Shown piece after piece: positions 22,300-35,437 of a DNA stretch of 64,000 bases (the first letter of the stretch is position 1; the number at the start of each line of letters is the position of its first letter). Under the pieces are notes generated by a model that had not been told where the DNA came from, searched no databases, and worked only from the letters and a program-made list of their open reading frames with translations. A program made the translations under genes and the position numbers. The DNA comes from Rhizophagus clarus. Lineage: Eukaryota > Glomeromycota > Glomeromycetes > Glomerales > Glomeraceae. The stretch lies in NCBI GenBank assembly GCA_015698045.1, contig BLAL01000041.1:62001-126000 (forward strand). The letters run 5' to 3'.

Positions 22300-23855
22300 G
22301 TTAAAGTTGCCTGCTGAAATTCAATTAGCCAATGTCAAAATGTCAAAACCTAAAATATGTCAAAATGCTGAAATGCTAAAATAGTTTTAACACATCAAAA
22401 TTGTTAAAACTAGTTTTGACATATCAAAACTACTGAAATTAAACATTACAATGTTTTGCAATAGGTTTTATTCATTATAATAAAAATTAAAAAATAAGAA
22501 ATATTTTGCAATATTTTTTATTAATAATTGAAAAACTATTGCAAAACAATTTTTTTTTAAGTTAAAAAAATAAAAAATGTTTCACAACATCTTTTATTAA
22601 ATGCTTGAAAAACTATTATGAAATGATTTTTTTTGTTTAAAAATTCAAAAATAAAAAATGTTTTACAACATTTTTTATTAAATGCTTGAAAAACTATTGC
22701 AAAATAGTTTTTTTCTCTTAAAAATTCAAAAATAAAAAAAGTTTTACAACATTTTTTATTAAATACTTGAAAACTGTTGCGAAACAGTTTTTTTTCAAAG
22801 TTAAAAAATAAAAAATGTTTTGCAACATTTTTTATTAAATAATTGAAAAACTATTGTGAAACAGTTTTTTCTAAGTTAAAAAAATAAAAAATGTTTTGCA
22901 ACGTTTTTTATTAAATAATTGAAAAACTGTTGTAAAACAGTTTTTTTTGTTTAAAAATTAAAAAATAAAAAATGTTTTGCAACATTTTTTATTAAATGCT
23001 TGAAAAATTATTATAAAATAGTTTTTTTTGCTTAAAAATTTAAAAATAAAAAATGTTTTACAACATTTTTTATTAAATACTTGAAAAACTGTTGTGAAAT
23101 GATTTTTTTTCTAAATTAAAAAAATAAAAAACATTTCGCCAACATTTTTTATTAAATAATTGAAAAACTATTGTAAAACAGTTTTTTTTTCTAAATTAAA
23201 AAAATAAAAAATGTTTTGCAACATTTTTTATTAAATAATTGAAAAACTATTGCAAAATGGTTTTTTTCACTTAAAAATTCAAAAATAAAAAACATTTCAT
23301 AACATTTTTTATTAAATACTTGAAAACCTGTTGCGAAATAGTTTTTTTTTTAAGTTAAAAAAATAAAAAATATTTCGCAATCTTTTTTATTAAATAATTG
23401 AAAACCTATTGCAAAATAGTTTTTTTTCTAAGTTAGAAAAATAAAAAATATTTCACAACTTTTTTTATTAAATAATTGAAATACTGTTGCGAAATAGTTT
23501 TTTTTATTTAAAAATTAAAAAATAAAAATGTTTTGCAACAGTTTTTATTAAATGCTTGAAAAACCATTGTAAAATGATTTTTTTTACTTAAAAATTAAAA
23601 AATAAAAATTGTCTTGCAACGTTTTTTATTAAATACTTGAAAACCCATTGTGAAATAATTTTTTTTGTTAAATTGACACTAGTGATTGCTGGTTGATATA
23701 TATATATTATATATATCATATATCAAAATAGTTTTGACAATTTTGACATATTAAAACTATTTCAGAATTTTGACAAATTAAAAGGCCAATATCAAAATGT
23801 TGAAATAGTTTTAACAATTTTAACATATTAAAACTCTTTAATTTTGGCAAGTAAC
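22300..23855. mobile_element. Mutator-like non-autonomous element
   Basis: A 10-bp direct repeat TTTATTTAGT flanks the segment at 22290-22299 and 23856-23865. The ends form imperfect inverted repeats: GTTAAAGTTGCCTGC on the left and GTTACTTGCCAAAATT as the complement of the right end. Subterminal parts on both sides repeat TGTCAAAAT and AGTTTTGACA. The core is a tandem array (22450-23670). A 9-10 bp duplication fits Mutator-like elements, but no transposase is present, so the superfamily is tentative. Confidence 0.6.
22450..23670. repeat. Tandem array with palindromic units
   Basis: About 14 units of roughly 80-90 bp each contain GAAAAACTATTGCAAAACAG, a T-run, AAAAATAAAAA and ATGTTTTGCAACATTTTTTA. 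The last word is a near-palindrome (TTTTGCAA core), so each unit can form a hairpin. No coding potential. A diverged piece recurs near 56195-56285. Confidence 0.8.
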
Positions 23856-23865
23856 TTTATTTAGT

Positions 23866-24894
23866 ATCGATATTAAATGGCTGGATTTGTTTAGTAAATA
23901 ATCATAAATAATCAAACATTAGAAGATGATTACTAATATCAATTCCTTTTTTTCTTAGACTTCTCAGCTTTTGATGTGAAAATTTAGTAATAACTTACTA
24001 GTAGTAACATAATTGCTGCACATCAACCTAATCTAGTTTATTAATAAAAAAATTGTAATTCATATATACTGATTCACAGAATTGGTCTAAATTAAGAATT
24101 TACTATTTTAATTTTGAAAAATATGATATTTGTTTCACAATCTCTAATTTTAATTGCATTACATGATCATTTTTTATGGATTGATAAAAAAAATGGAAAC
24201 TTTTACTTTTAAAATAAAGAATATACTATCTATAAATACAAATAAATATAAAAGAAGATGATTTTAAACATTTAGATAGATTATGATATAGAAAAGCTTT
24301 TTACATTATTTATATATTAAATATAATGAGTAATTATTTTTTATTTATTTTAAAGATTTTTAACATATAGAAAATTGTAAAAAAGTGTAAAAACTTAGAA
24401 CTTAAAGCAAAATTTAATATGATCTATTTGTTTATTTATTTGTTTATTTTATATCATATTTTAAAAAATTTTAAGTAATAAAAAGTTTTATTATTTATTT
24501 TAAACTTAGGCAAATTTTATTTAAGAATCTGATAATAGAAAATCTATAACTTCTTGTTAATAATAGTGTTTATTTTAATATCATTAGAATTATTTTATTT
24601 GAAGCTTTATTTTGGTATAATTTTACTATATTTGAATCATAAGTTATAGAAAAAATAATTTTTTTTGAAATAATAAATAATATATTACAAAAATTAATAA
24701 TTTTAAACTAATATAAAATTTATTTTTATAAAAATATTATTAATAAATTCTACTTAAATAGAACTTTTAATTAAATATAATTTTGTTCAGTTTAAATAAT
24801 AGGATGCCAAAATATGAGTTTTTTTTGAAAATTTTACATATGTTTATTACAAATATGATATGCATGTGATAGTTTTCATAGATATGTTTATTAA
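23866..24894. other. AT-rich spacer
   Basis: No gene or repeat boundary can be supported. It is low-complexity A/T with stops in all frames, lying between the Mutator-like element and the minisatellite. Confidence 0.5.
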
Positions 24895-25740
24895 TAAAAA
24901 AGCTGCAATTTTATTTTAAACAAAAAAGCTGCAATTTTATTTTAAACAAAAAAGCTGCAATTTTATTTTAAACAAAAAAGCTGCAATTTTATTTTAAACA
25001 AAAAAGCTGCAATTTTATTTTAAACAAAAAAGCTGCAATTTTATTTTAAACAAAAAAGCTGCAATTTTATTTTAAACAAAAAAGCTGCAATTTTATTTTA
25101 AACAAAAAAGCTGCAATTTTATTTTAAACAAAAAAGCTGCAATTTTATTTTAAACAAAAAAGCTGCAATTTTATTTTAAACAAAAAAGCTGCAATTTTAT
25201 TTTAAACAAAAAAGCTGCAATTTTATTTTAAACAAAAAAGCTGCAATTTTATTTTAAACAAAAAAGCTGCAATTTTATTTTAAACAAAAAAGCTGCAATT
25301 TTATTTTAAACAAAAAAGCTGCAATTTTATTTTAGACAAAAAAGCTGCAATTTTATTTTAGACAAAAAAGCTGCAATTTTATTTTAGACAAAAAAGCTGC
25401 AATTTTATTTTAGACAAAAAAGCTGCAATTTTATTTTAGACAAAAAAGCTGCAATTTTATTTTAGACAAAAAAGCTGCAATTTTATTTTAGACAAAAAAG
25501 CTGCAATTTTATTTTAAACAAAAAAGCTGCAATTTTATTTTAAAAATAAAAAGGTTGTAATTTTATTAATAAAAATGCTGTAATTTTATTAATAAAAATG
25601 CTGTAATTTTATTAATAAAAATGCTGTAATTTTATTAATAAAAAGGTTGCAATTTTATTAATAAAAATGTAATTTTATCAATAAAGTTACAATTTTATTA
25701 ATAAAAAAAGCTGCATTAATAATAAAAAAAGCCACAACTT
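24895..25740. repeat. 26-bp minisatellite with diverged tail
   Basis: The unit AAAAAGCTGCAATTTTATTT plus TAAAC repeats every 26 bp about 25 times to near 25545, with almost no variation. A block of consecutive units from about 25325 to 25510 carries TTTTAGAC in place of TTTTAAAC, showing local homogenisation. Past 25545 the repeat degrades into shorter units of the type AATAAAAATGCTGTAATTTT up to about 25740. Confidence 0.95.
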
Positions 25741-25824
25741 TATAGTTTTTTCGTTACCATTACCATTTATTTTGAAATGATCTGCGGATTTTGTGATTTA
25801 CGCTGGGGAAATCCATAATTATTT

Positions 25825-25959
25825 CTATTGATTACAGAATTCTGCGACCAGGGATAATATTTGCATTTTCTGCTCAAATTCATCAATCTTTTTTCTTAAA
25901 TTATTCGTTTCGTTTTCTTTTTCCGGTTCTTCGAGAACTAACTCTGACTTTCTTTTCAT
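25825..25959 (-). CDS. Small charged ORF, possible first exon
   Basis: This 44-codon frame starts MKRKSELVLEEPEKENE and continues as a predicted amphipathic or coiled-coil segment with LRKKIDEFEQKMQIL before a TAG. The interval 25780-26090 has higher G/C and better coding character than its surroundings, which suggests an old gene remnant or a small gene. The minisatellite lies immediately downstream and may have replaced the rest. No family is recognised. A possible donor (CT|GTAATC) occurs just before the stop, so it may be an orphan first exon. Confidence 0.3.
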   Translation of the reverse strand: MKRKSELVLEEPEKENETNNLRKKIDEFEQKMQILSLVAEFCNQ

Positions 25960-26319
25960 CAATTACCAGTTACTTCTTTTCTGCTTAGCGAGCCCATCGA
26001 ACGAAAGCACAAAAGATAATTTTTTCAATTCCCTGCTTCAATTGACGCTTTTTTGGTTTGTAAAGCCTTATTTTCGTATCAAATGATATCACCGCTATGG
26101 CAACTAAGCATTAATTCATTAAAATAAAGTATTCGATGATTTGAAAAAGATTTAATTGATTAATAACAATTTTTTACAATTTTATAATACCCTTGTTATT
26201 ATTGGTACATATATATTATAAAAGTTTTACATGTATCTATTAACAAAATGTTTTTAACAAAGAAATAAATAATTATAAAAATAATGTTAAAATATTTATA
26301 AAACTATAGACTAAATATA
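25960..26319. other. Region downstream of the PAG1-like gene
   Basis: The interval holds the 5' side of the small ORF and the 3' flank of the convergent-side gene ending at 26320. The T/A-rich stretch at 26130-26310 probably contains its polyadenylation site. No defined signal stands out. Confidence 0.4.
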
Positions 26320-29300
26320 TTACATCGATGATGTATGACCATGTGAAGAACTTATTGATCCTCGAGTTCTTTGAATTAAATTTTCTAACTGAAAAGAACC
26401 ATTATTTCCTTCAGAAAGTATCGATTCGTTATCATCACATGATCCTGTATCATCATCATCACTTGAAGAGATTGAACTTGTCTGAAAATCTGCAAACTCA
26501 TCACTTTCTCTTCGTAGCAAATAATTATTATTATATGGTGGTATATTATTATTGGAATTATAATTTGTTGTAAAAGGCTCAACATAATTTTTAAATGAAC
26601 TATTTGATGGTGATTTTGACAGACTTCTTTGTAATATCGCATCTGCCCTAGATTCATATTCATTTGGACTTGGTTCAACAAAGTCCCCCCCAAAATCTTG
26701 TTCGTTTATACTTGGTATTTGGTATGTTGAAGCTAGTGTCATTGCTCTTCCACTTACACTACCGACGCTTCCGCTGCTACTAACTACATCGTCACCAGGA
26801 AGGAAGTATTCATTCAAATCTTGCAATTTGGATGCAATCTCACGGAATCGATATTCTCTTGTAGGAACTTCTTCGACATAACTTTGCGTTGTATCTTCAG
26901 CAAAGAATTGGTAATCCTGATCTTGTGGTGTTACCTTACACGTATAACATACTGCATGTACATTTTCTCTTGTGGCTTCCATATCCGTAGTTCTATCAGG
27001 TATCGCCCATCCTGAATCATCAGGTTCACCAAAAAGTGTTGCTGCTCCTTCTACATTATTTCTCCTTCGTGTTGCAATACTCATTCTAAGAATTTGCTTA
27101 TCTTTTGGCCCTCCAGATATCGATATGGTTTCGTCAAGTACTTCCAAAGCGTCTTGAGAATATTGAGTTTGTAAAAGTCGGAGTAATGGTAATATTAATT
27201 CTGATCCAATAGTAACAAATTCTTCCCTTTTTGTATTAATATGAGGCAACAATATCTTAATAATGATCATAGTCTTTAATTTGTAATAAGGTAATTTATT
27301 TGATAATAAGCTCATAAGGAACAACAATGTATCCACTTCATAATCCGGAAAATAGTTATCTTTTATACACAATATTATCTGCTTTAAAAAATCATCTTTA
27401 GTGCGAAACTTTCCTTTAATAAAAGATGTTAATACTCTATTGAGATTTTGCCGATCTTGATGTTCTGCAAACTCTGACAAATAAGTTGCCCATTGTTTAC
27501 ATTCTTCCCGTATTGATTCATCCTCTAGCGAATGAACAAATCTTGGAAGATTTGCGAGAACGAGATACAAAAGTCTCCCATTACTTGGATCGATTAATTG
27601 ATAATCTCTTATAAAGAGTAATTTCTTCAGCATTTCAAATGTTTGATGACATGCTGTAGCAGAACGAATTCCTTTCATTAATAATGGTTGTATTCCACGA
27701 AATTGACCATTCCATTTATGTTTTGGAAAGAAATTCCAAATTAAAGCTTGATTTTCTTCATCTGATAAATCGAACTTATCTATAATTTTATCCAATATAG
27801 ATATAGTTTCCAAATATTCAGGCTCATTAATTGTTTGAAGGCATGCAATGATGGCCCATAGTAACTGAGGAAATATTTCTTTTGCACCAGGTTCAAGCCA
27901 ATCAACGACATAACTTAATGTGATCAATATTTCCAATGCGAAGCCTTGAAAGTCATCTGAATTATCCGAAATAGTGTTTGATAAACGAGCAAGTACATCT
28001 GCAAGCATACGTTCGTTGAATACCGGATTCAAAGAGCGGAATATTTGAAATGAACGACAAGCTATATGTCGGACTGGACAAGAAGTTGCCCATTGTAACG
28101 CCATTTCACCCCACATTTGTTTAAGGTCTTCTTTGTTACTCTCACCATAAACGACGATACCGAATATGTTAACAACATCTTTAGACAACTTTTCCAAATC
28201 AACAAGACTACTAATTGTTCGGTTATGATAAGTTATATCTTCATATTCCCATAATCGTGAACCTTCCTTAGCTTTTAGTTCTGCTATCAAAGAGCGTGCA
28301 ACTTTAACTACTTCAGGATAAACACATTTACTAAGTATAACGGAATGAATCAGATTCACCAATAAAGACCGAGTTTCCTCACTAATTAGTGGGTTAACTG
28401 CATCCAATTGTACGAATAAAACGTGGAGTAATCTTGGAAGATGCAACTCAAAATCTGGTTTAGCTTCAATTGCCATATCAACCATATACAACATTGCTAG
28501 CTGTCCTGATGAAAAAATAGGTCGCTTATTATGTTGAGGCATTGCATCCTCAATCTTGGAAAGATACATGCCGCCTGTTTTTAATTCTTCAATATCAATA
28601 TCCTTTTTTGGTTCTTTAGGTTGAGGAGTCATGGATTTTGGTGTTATTTCGTTAATTAGAGCTTCAATTACAGCTGAACATGTAGCAGTGCGTCCCAAAT
28701 AAATGAACACTCTTTTTGCATGCAAAACGAAAATAGGATTTCTTTTTTCCAATCCAACGTCAATTAAATATTTGACAATTGCACGAACATTTCGACCATA
28801 TTCTCCAATAACTAACTGTTGCCAAAGTTTTTCAATTTCCTTGATAAACAAATCTCCGTATTTAACAGTAATGAAAAAGAGATTTGATATCATTACAAAG
28901 GTGGTAGTTTGCAATTCACAGTCATCAAATAGAAGCAATTCAACATTACGAACCCAAGGCACTAAATAACAAAGTACATCTTTTTTTACTTTGTCCGGAA
29001 CAAACTCAAAACGGTTTGTAATCTCTGAAAGCATATAATGAGTTTCCTCGTATAAATCTTTAAAACTTTTCGGTTTTTGATCATTAACTAAATGATTCCG
29101 CTTTTCTTCATCTCTTTTACGAACTTTTTCTGCAAGACGTGCTGATAACTGAATTTGGGCTTGTTTGTAAATTGAGGATAATTGACTTGTGATACCAACT
29201 TCAAACTCATCAGAGCAGGTCTCTCCAAAAAATCTTTTTTCAATTATCTTTAATAATCTAAGAGCAGTCTGACGAACTTCTAATTCAGCATCCCCAATTT

Positions 29301-32300
29301 TAAAAAGAGCCAGAGCCATTATTTTGCATGCCCTTTCACAGGGGTATTCATTTTCTCTGAAAAAAATTTCTGCCACAGCAAGAAAATAACCTTGCGTACT
29401 TTTAAGTGTTGGTTTTCCCGAATAACAATGACGGATTGCAATTTCAAGAAATTGTGGCACGTGAGAATTTGATATCAACAAACCTTCAAGAGCTTTTCTG
29501 ATCGACGGAAAGAAAAAAAAAATTATTTTCAATTAAAATATATTAATGAAATAAAAAAAATTAACTAACCTCGCAATGGGGTGAAGTTTATCTTGAAGGT
29601 TCTCAAAAACTGATTGAATCCATGCAAATACACTATTAGCGTCAAGTAAAAGTGATTGTGGTTTAGTTGATAAATTCTTGTCATTCATAACTAATGGTCC
29701 TTTCTAAATCATAGAGTTAAGAGTTAACAAGCTTTACTTAAATAATCATATTTCGAATGACTCATAAGGAAAGGTTACGTACGCATAATGAAGCCATAGC
29801 ATTCAAAGCTGCGAATTCCAAAGATTTTCGTTCACCTTCCATTGCGGTAGTCATCGGACGTCTGTCTTCAGAGTCCTTATATTGGTCCATAAACATATTA
29901 ATCATTCTAGACTCGCTCGCTTTATGTTGCGATCCTTTCTTACCATGACCGCACCAATCTTCAATCATTAGGTAAAGTGAAGTACGCTTTGCAGGGGACA
30001 TTATGTCATTAGCAATATTCACTGATGACATCCCATCGTATAATTTTTCAACAACTCCGCAGAAGTACATGCGAAGTTTATTCCATTCCCACCAATCCGA
30101 AGTAACGTCAGGATCTCCAAGAAATGTATAAGTTTCATTAATAAAGTTCATTATCCAATCAACAATTGTCCTATCGCGTATATTTTCCTCTTTAACAAGA
30201 AAATGAGCAGTGAGTTGATATACATGAGCTAATTCGGGTCGCAGCTTGTCATTTTTTCGAGCTTTTTTATGAACGTTTGAGTATTGCTTGCTTGCTCTAA
30301 ATTTGTAATCATCACAGACTTGTTTAAAATATGGCTGCATGTCTTCTAATAACACTTTATATACATTTTCATTAATATTGCCTAATGAGGTTACCACAGC
30401 GTTACTAATTTTATTCTCGGAGGCTAAGAAAGGTAAAACCATTTTAAACAAAGTCCTAGCGGACATTGTACGTTCTGATGATGGCTCAGAACGACTACGT
30501 ACGTAATTATCCGTCATAACAGACCCAGTCATAGTTGAACAAGCTACAAGTAAATAAAATTTCCACTGTTCAATAATATCATCCGTTGCAGCAACTGGTA
30601 TTTTTTGATAATGAAACTTTGGCATAGATAAAGTTGTATTAGGAGTGCGTGTTGTTGCATCTGAAGCGTTAGCAATAGAACTCTGCATTTGCAATAATCG
30701 AGTACATACATTATTCCGACACAAAGCTACAGTAACAGGAAAGTATTTAAAACATATTTTCATGAAGTTTGGAAAACATCTTGACCATATTCTATATTCA
30801 TTGGCATCATCGCTTTCAATTAATCGTAATAAAATGTCTTTTTTTCCTTCTTGTTGATATTTTTGAAGCAGAACACTTTCAACAATCGATAAGGAATTTT
30901 GTAAATCGGTATTGAAAATAATCAAATCACTTCCTCCACGTGTAAGAACATGAATTACTCGATCATAAGATTGATCGTTGTCTATGGTAGCGGTATAGAA
31001 TAGTTTTATCGATTCACTGTTAAATAGTCCATGTTCATCAAGATCTTTATCGCATATAGTTCTACCATCCTCATCTACTCCTGAGATACCAGATACTCTA
31101 CTTTCACCACTCGCAGACGTATTTCGACGTACATGTCTAGATTGCTTTTTTCCATTCCGTTCATCAAACTCTCGTTCAAGATCAGCAACAAGATGAAGAA
31201 TATTGATTGCATACTTCCGTATAAGACACGAGGTACTGCAAAGGAAAAATAATCCGTTTGCTTCAGCTTCTTCAATAATTGTCCATATACTAGGATCTCC
31301 TACATCATTAGACACTCTTGGTGACATAGTTGAGCGATTTGATACTTCATTTGGATTGTTCCGTTGTAATTGTATTAACCAAATGCGAAGCAAATCTAAA
31401 TATAACCGTAATACACCACCATATTTAGTTCCGTTCACTGAATTCTCTCCAGTTAAAATATCGGTATGTTTATCGTCAATTTTATATACAATGCGAGAGA
31501 AAGCCATAACAACTATTGCGGCTCCACATTGATTCGCAATTCTTCGTAACGCTAAAGCAGATGAGATAGCAAGATCTGAATCGAGATGTACTGTATATTT
31601 ACATAACATTTCGACCAATTTATAACTTGCTGCCCTATTTGGTAGCAATCGTGGAAGTGAATCAATATAATCCTTTAATAAGTTCAAATACGGTTTATCC
31701 TTTAAAGGAACAATTGAACTGTAAGAAGTCGTACTTGCACTTTCGCTAACCGAACTAACAGCACTTACAACAGTGGCCAAAGAAGGAGACCGACTAGCCT
31801 GAGGTTTATCATCCAACACAGGAGTAAACCCAAAATGCGTGTCTAATATTACAGCAATTTTATGAGATATCTCACAGAATTTGTCAAAATGTTCTTTTAA
31901 GCCAACACGATTATAAATTTCATCTGGAAGAACTTCGGATGTAAATTTCACTCCAGTACAATTTTTTGGTGACAATAAATCAGTATTTACCGGAAATGGT
32001 GGTTTTGTTTCAGAAGATTGTATGTTCGATAGTAACAGCATAAAAGACCGAATTCCAATTCGCATCCTATCAGACACTATGTATTCAATTGATATTTTTG
32101 ACGACGTTAAAATGTCCAAGTTCATCAACACAAAAATAAGGTTCTTCATGCAAAATTCATAATGCTTCACTCCAATGAATTGAACAAATTGTACAAATAA
32201 ATCTAAATTAGTTTCAGAAGGAACAATGCTTCTTCGACCTGATGGGAAAATAACTTTGATTATCTCTTCTAGTCTCTTATATGTAGATGTTGTCCCTTCA

Positions 32301-34457
32301 TAGCATCGATATAAATATGTCCACAAAAGTCTAACCACACAACTCATAGCCATCTGGCGCAAGGATTTATCCTATGAAAATATTAAAAATATCCATTAAA
32401 ATCTCATGCAATAACGTTTGTACTTTTTATCAATGTATGAGTAGATAACCTTAAATCTTGCATAACAACTACTTAAACATTCGTTTAGACGAGTGAGAAA
32501 ATAATCTCTCTGGCTGACGCATAGTAACGTAGTAAATAACGGATAAGCAACCTAATTGAAAAGAAGAGAAAAATATTGAATGTATAAATTCAAATTTAAA
32601 TTCCTATTAAATACGCTCTTTTATTTACTCACTCGCAAATGTCGTGGTTTGACAGTCATTTTCCATGCTTTAGGGTATATCATTTCTACAGCTTTAACCC
32701 AAGCAGGGACATTTACTTCTGATTCTGCAATCTAACACGACAATAATAGTAGTTTATTAACAATGTATAAGGTTATAATAACAGATTCTAACTTACCCCG
32801 GCAATTGGCATCAATAATCTAACAAATAAGTCCGCATATGCATGTTTTATTCTTACTCCATGTGCTGATTTTAAAAATCCAGCCAAACTCTGTAAAAATT
32901 CTGCTGTTTCTTCCAACGCTTCACTTGGATATATCTATTCAGTTCAATTTATTTTTTTTTAAAAAAAAAAAAAAATGAATAAGATAAATAATACATACTA
33001 TATAATAAAATAAAATAAAATAAAATATGATAAAAATCGAAAATATTAAAAAAAATCTACCTTCAATTGTAAGTGGTGCATTCCCTTAATCAACAGTTCA
33101 ACTTTTGCTTCATGTTCTTTTATCGCATGTGGAGGTAATTTCATATAACTTTCTAACCTTGCTATAAATCTATCAGATACAGACACGAAACGTATCTTTG
33201 ATAGTCCACCTATAAGTTCTGCAAATAATTCGTAAACAGCATATGTATGCCTCGACCGTTGTATTTCCTCTCTATAATGAATATAAATAAGGATTGATAA
33301 ATGATATTTGAAATCTACAAATTAGTCAATCAAAAATATATACAATGAAAACTTACGGCTTAGTTTCTAAGATAAGCTTAAATACGAGATCCTCCATTTG
33401 TTTACCCACGTCATCTCGAAGAGTCTCTGGTTGTATTTGTTTTACTATTTCGATAAGAGTGCGAGACACTATATATAATGTGGCTTGCTATCATTATTAA
33501 AGGGAAGTTGGTCAAAAAAAAGTATCGTTTTTTTTTGTCAAGAACTTAAACTAGATTCTTATTAAGCAAGTTGTACCCTTTTTCGTTCAAGAAGAATATT
33601 TTCAATCTCTTTATTTCGACTTATTAATGCAGTATCACTCCTAACATGTTAAAAATTAAATTGACTAAGTATATCTTAATTCAATACACAAATTAATTGA
33701 TCGAGTCACTTACAAGTTGCGCTTATGCGATGGCGCATCTGGAATATCTTGCTTTGAATCCTGTCTTTCTCTTCTCCAATATAAAATAGCATCGATCACT
33801 GGTTTCGGCTTATGTCTCGCAATATAACCCAGAGAATTTAATAACTTATCAAAAGACTGATCAACACCGGGTCCTAATTGGACAGAGAAATCTGGCTCGT
33901 GGTCCTGAATAAAAATCGCGATAAAAAAAAAAATTGTCTTTAGCAAACTTTAAAACGTTTAATGAAATTATTGTTCAAATTCATACCACACTCTGATTCA
34001 TTATGATATATAACTTTTTTTCAGCAACTTTGGCAAACTGCCTGAACAAAATATTCAAGGCATATTCAGCTGGTGTTTTCGGTTCCAGCGGCAATGACGT
34101 GCGATTATCTGCAGCCATATTATCAACAGTTGGGCGTGAAGGCATAACTATAGTTGTAGTATGATTAGAAGCACCATGATCCAAGCTTGCAGCGCCATTA
34201 GCAGAACTATTATAATAATATCCAGGACCGTTACTGTTAAGTGGTGAAGAATGAGATAAACCAGGAATCAATTCACTTTCCGAAGTTGACGGAGATAATT
34301 GGTCTGTCGTCGATGAGAATACTGTATTATTTAAACTGCCGACGCTTTCTTCTGGTGAGAGGACAACCGGGTAACTAAGTCCTGTCGAAGTTTCCGTAGC
34401 ACTTGTATCATTCGCTGCTAACGATTGAGACGAATTTAACAATGGATGTACACCCAT
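26320..34457 (-). CDS. Furry/Tao3/Mor2 (PAG1) cell-morphogenesis scaffold
   Basis: Eleven exons on the minus strand join in frame to about 2,435 residues: 34457-33987, 33904-33714, 33640-33577, 33487-33357, 33271-33061, 32934-32797, 32731-32633, 32551-32450, 32371-29783, 29703-29570, 29497-26320. Introns are GT-AG. The Ser/Asn-rich N-terminus is followed by PAEYALNILFRQFAKVAEKK (about residue 130), the opening of the MOR2-PAG1 N-terminal domain, and by long HEAT-like helical stretches. The C-terminal 150 residues are Ser/Asp/Asn-rich and probably disordered. Length matches yeast Tao3 (about 2,400). Family members scaffold the NDR/LATS kinase of the RAM/MOR network (Cbk1 or Orb6) at sites of polar growth, so a role in hyphal polarity is inferred. 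The reading is uninterrupted, including a 2.6-kb and a 3.2-kb exon. Antisense open frames inside it are shadows. Confidence 0.93.
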
Positions 34458-34910
34458 TTTTAAAAAAGTTTTTTATCTTTAATAATTGTATAATACGGGT
34501 TTACTAGCTCTTCCGTTCAAAGTTGTTCACTGGAAGCCGAGAAGAACAGCTTTTTATCAGCCAAAGAATATTGCCTCAAAAACGAAGTAATGATTTTTGT
34601 TTACGATTTTTGTGCTCGCAATAAATTCAGTGAATTTAGCTGCGCGGTAGTGGCACTTTCTCAATCACATGAATTTCACATTTCCAACCAATCAGAAAAC
34701 AGATATCCCGACGCGTAGCAGTTATTTGACGCGTACTATTCTTGGCCTTATTAACATTATTCAGTTCAACCTTTAAGTTTAATTCTTAAATTCATGTGGT
34801 TAAGTAGTCCAAATATTAAATATTATACTTCTATTCAATAGAAAATAAATTGGTATGTCTTAAAAGTTTTCACTTTTCAATCAACTATAGATTTTTAATT
34901 TAGTAAATGG
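34458..34910 (-). promoter_or_regulatory. Upstream region of the PAG1-like gene with two ACGCGT sites
   Basis: This relatively GC-rich stretch contains two exact ACGCGT hexamers at 34711-34716 and 34729-34734 and a CCAAT-type word within AACCAATCAG near 34687. ACGCGT is the MluI cell-cycle box bound by MBF/SBF-type factors in yeasts. Two copies 18 bp apart in AT-rich DNA are unlikely by chance, but cell-cycle control of this gene is only an inference. Confidence 0.4.
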
Positions 34911-34918
34911 ATCCAAAA

Positions 34919-35148
34919 CAGTGTATAAAATCTGAAAAAAATTATATGTGCACGTGTGCACATAAAACATTTTTTTTTGTGCACAATCAAAAGATTTTTG
35001 TGCACAATAGTTCACATTTTTACTAATATTATTAATATTTTTTTAAAAAAATTTTGTGCACAATAGTGCACATTAAATTTTAAAAATTTTGCACATAAAA
35101 ATTAAAATGTGCACATGTGCACATTGTGCACATGAATTTTATACACTG
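34919..35148. mobile_element. 230-bp hAT-type MITE rich in GTGCAC
   Basis: The ends are a perfect CAGTGTATAAAAT inverted repeat, flanked by the 8-bp direct repeat ATCCAAAA at 34911-34918 and 35149-35156. The interior is built from many GTGCAC and TGTGCACA palindromes spaced irregularly. The 8-bp duplication and CAGTG terminus indicate the hAT superfamily. No coding capacity. It sits about 0.5 kb upstream of the PAG1-like start codon. Confidence 0.85.
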
Positions 35149-35269
35149 ATCCAAAATGCATAGTAGAATAACTATTTTTAATTTTTTAAATTTAGTATCA
35201 AAAAGTAATTAAATATTATATTAATAAATTATAATTACTATTATCATAAATATATAAAAAAGTTCATAA

Positions 35270-35416
35270 GGTGATGGTAGGGCACAGGAGCAATCTTTTA
35301 GGAAGGGGAACCGGTTTGGAGTTTTAATAAATTAGTTATATAAATAACAGATATATCTGTATTCTCATATAACCAATAAACTCACAAATTGCACTACCTT
35401 GCAAAAAAAAAAAAAA
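35270..35416 (+). mobile_element. LINE 3'-end fragment
   Basis: The piece GGTGATGGTAGGGCACAGGA to a poly(A) run is about 85% similar by eye to the tail of the larger LINE ending at 39309. It is flanked by a direct repeat of about 22 nt (beginning AAATATATAAAAAAGTT) at 35248-35269 and 35416-35437 with one mismatch. It is a severely 5'-truncated copy of the same family. Confidence 0.8.
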
Positions 35417-35437
35417 AATATATAAAAAAGTTTATAA

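Noticed and set aside
24895-25545. Regular short repeats resembling a CRISPR array
   Set aside because: Units are head to tail with no unique spacers, and the genome is eukaryotic with spliced genes. It is a minisatellite.
26328-27157. Open frames antisense to the PAG1-like gene (also near 28703 and 31203)
   Set aside because: They are shadows of a long conserved coding exon and have repetitive His/Tyr/Ile content without start context or domain.
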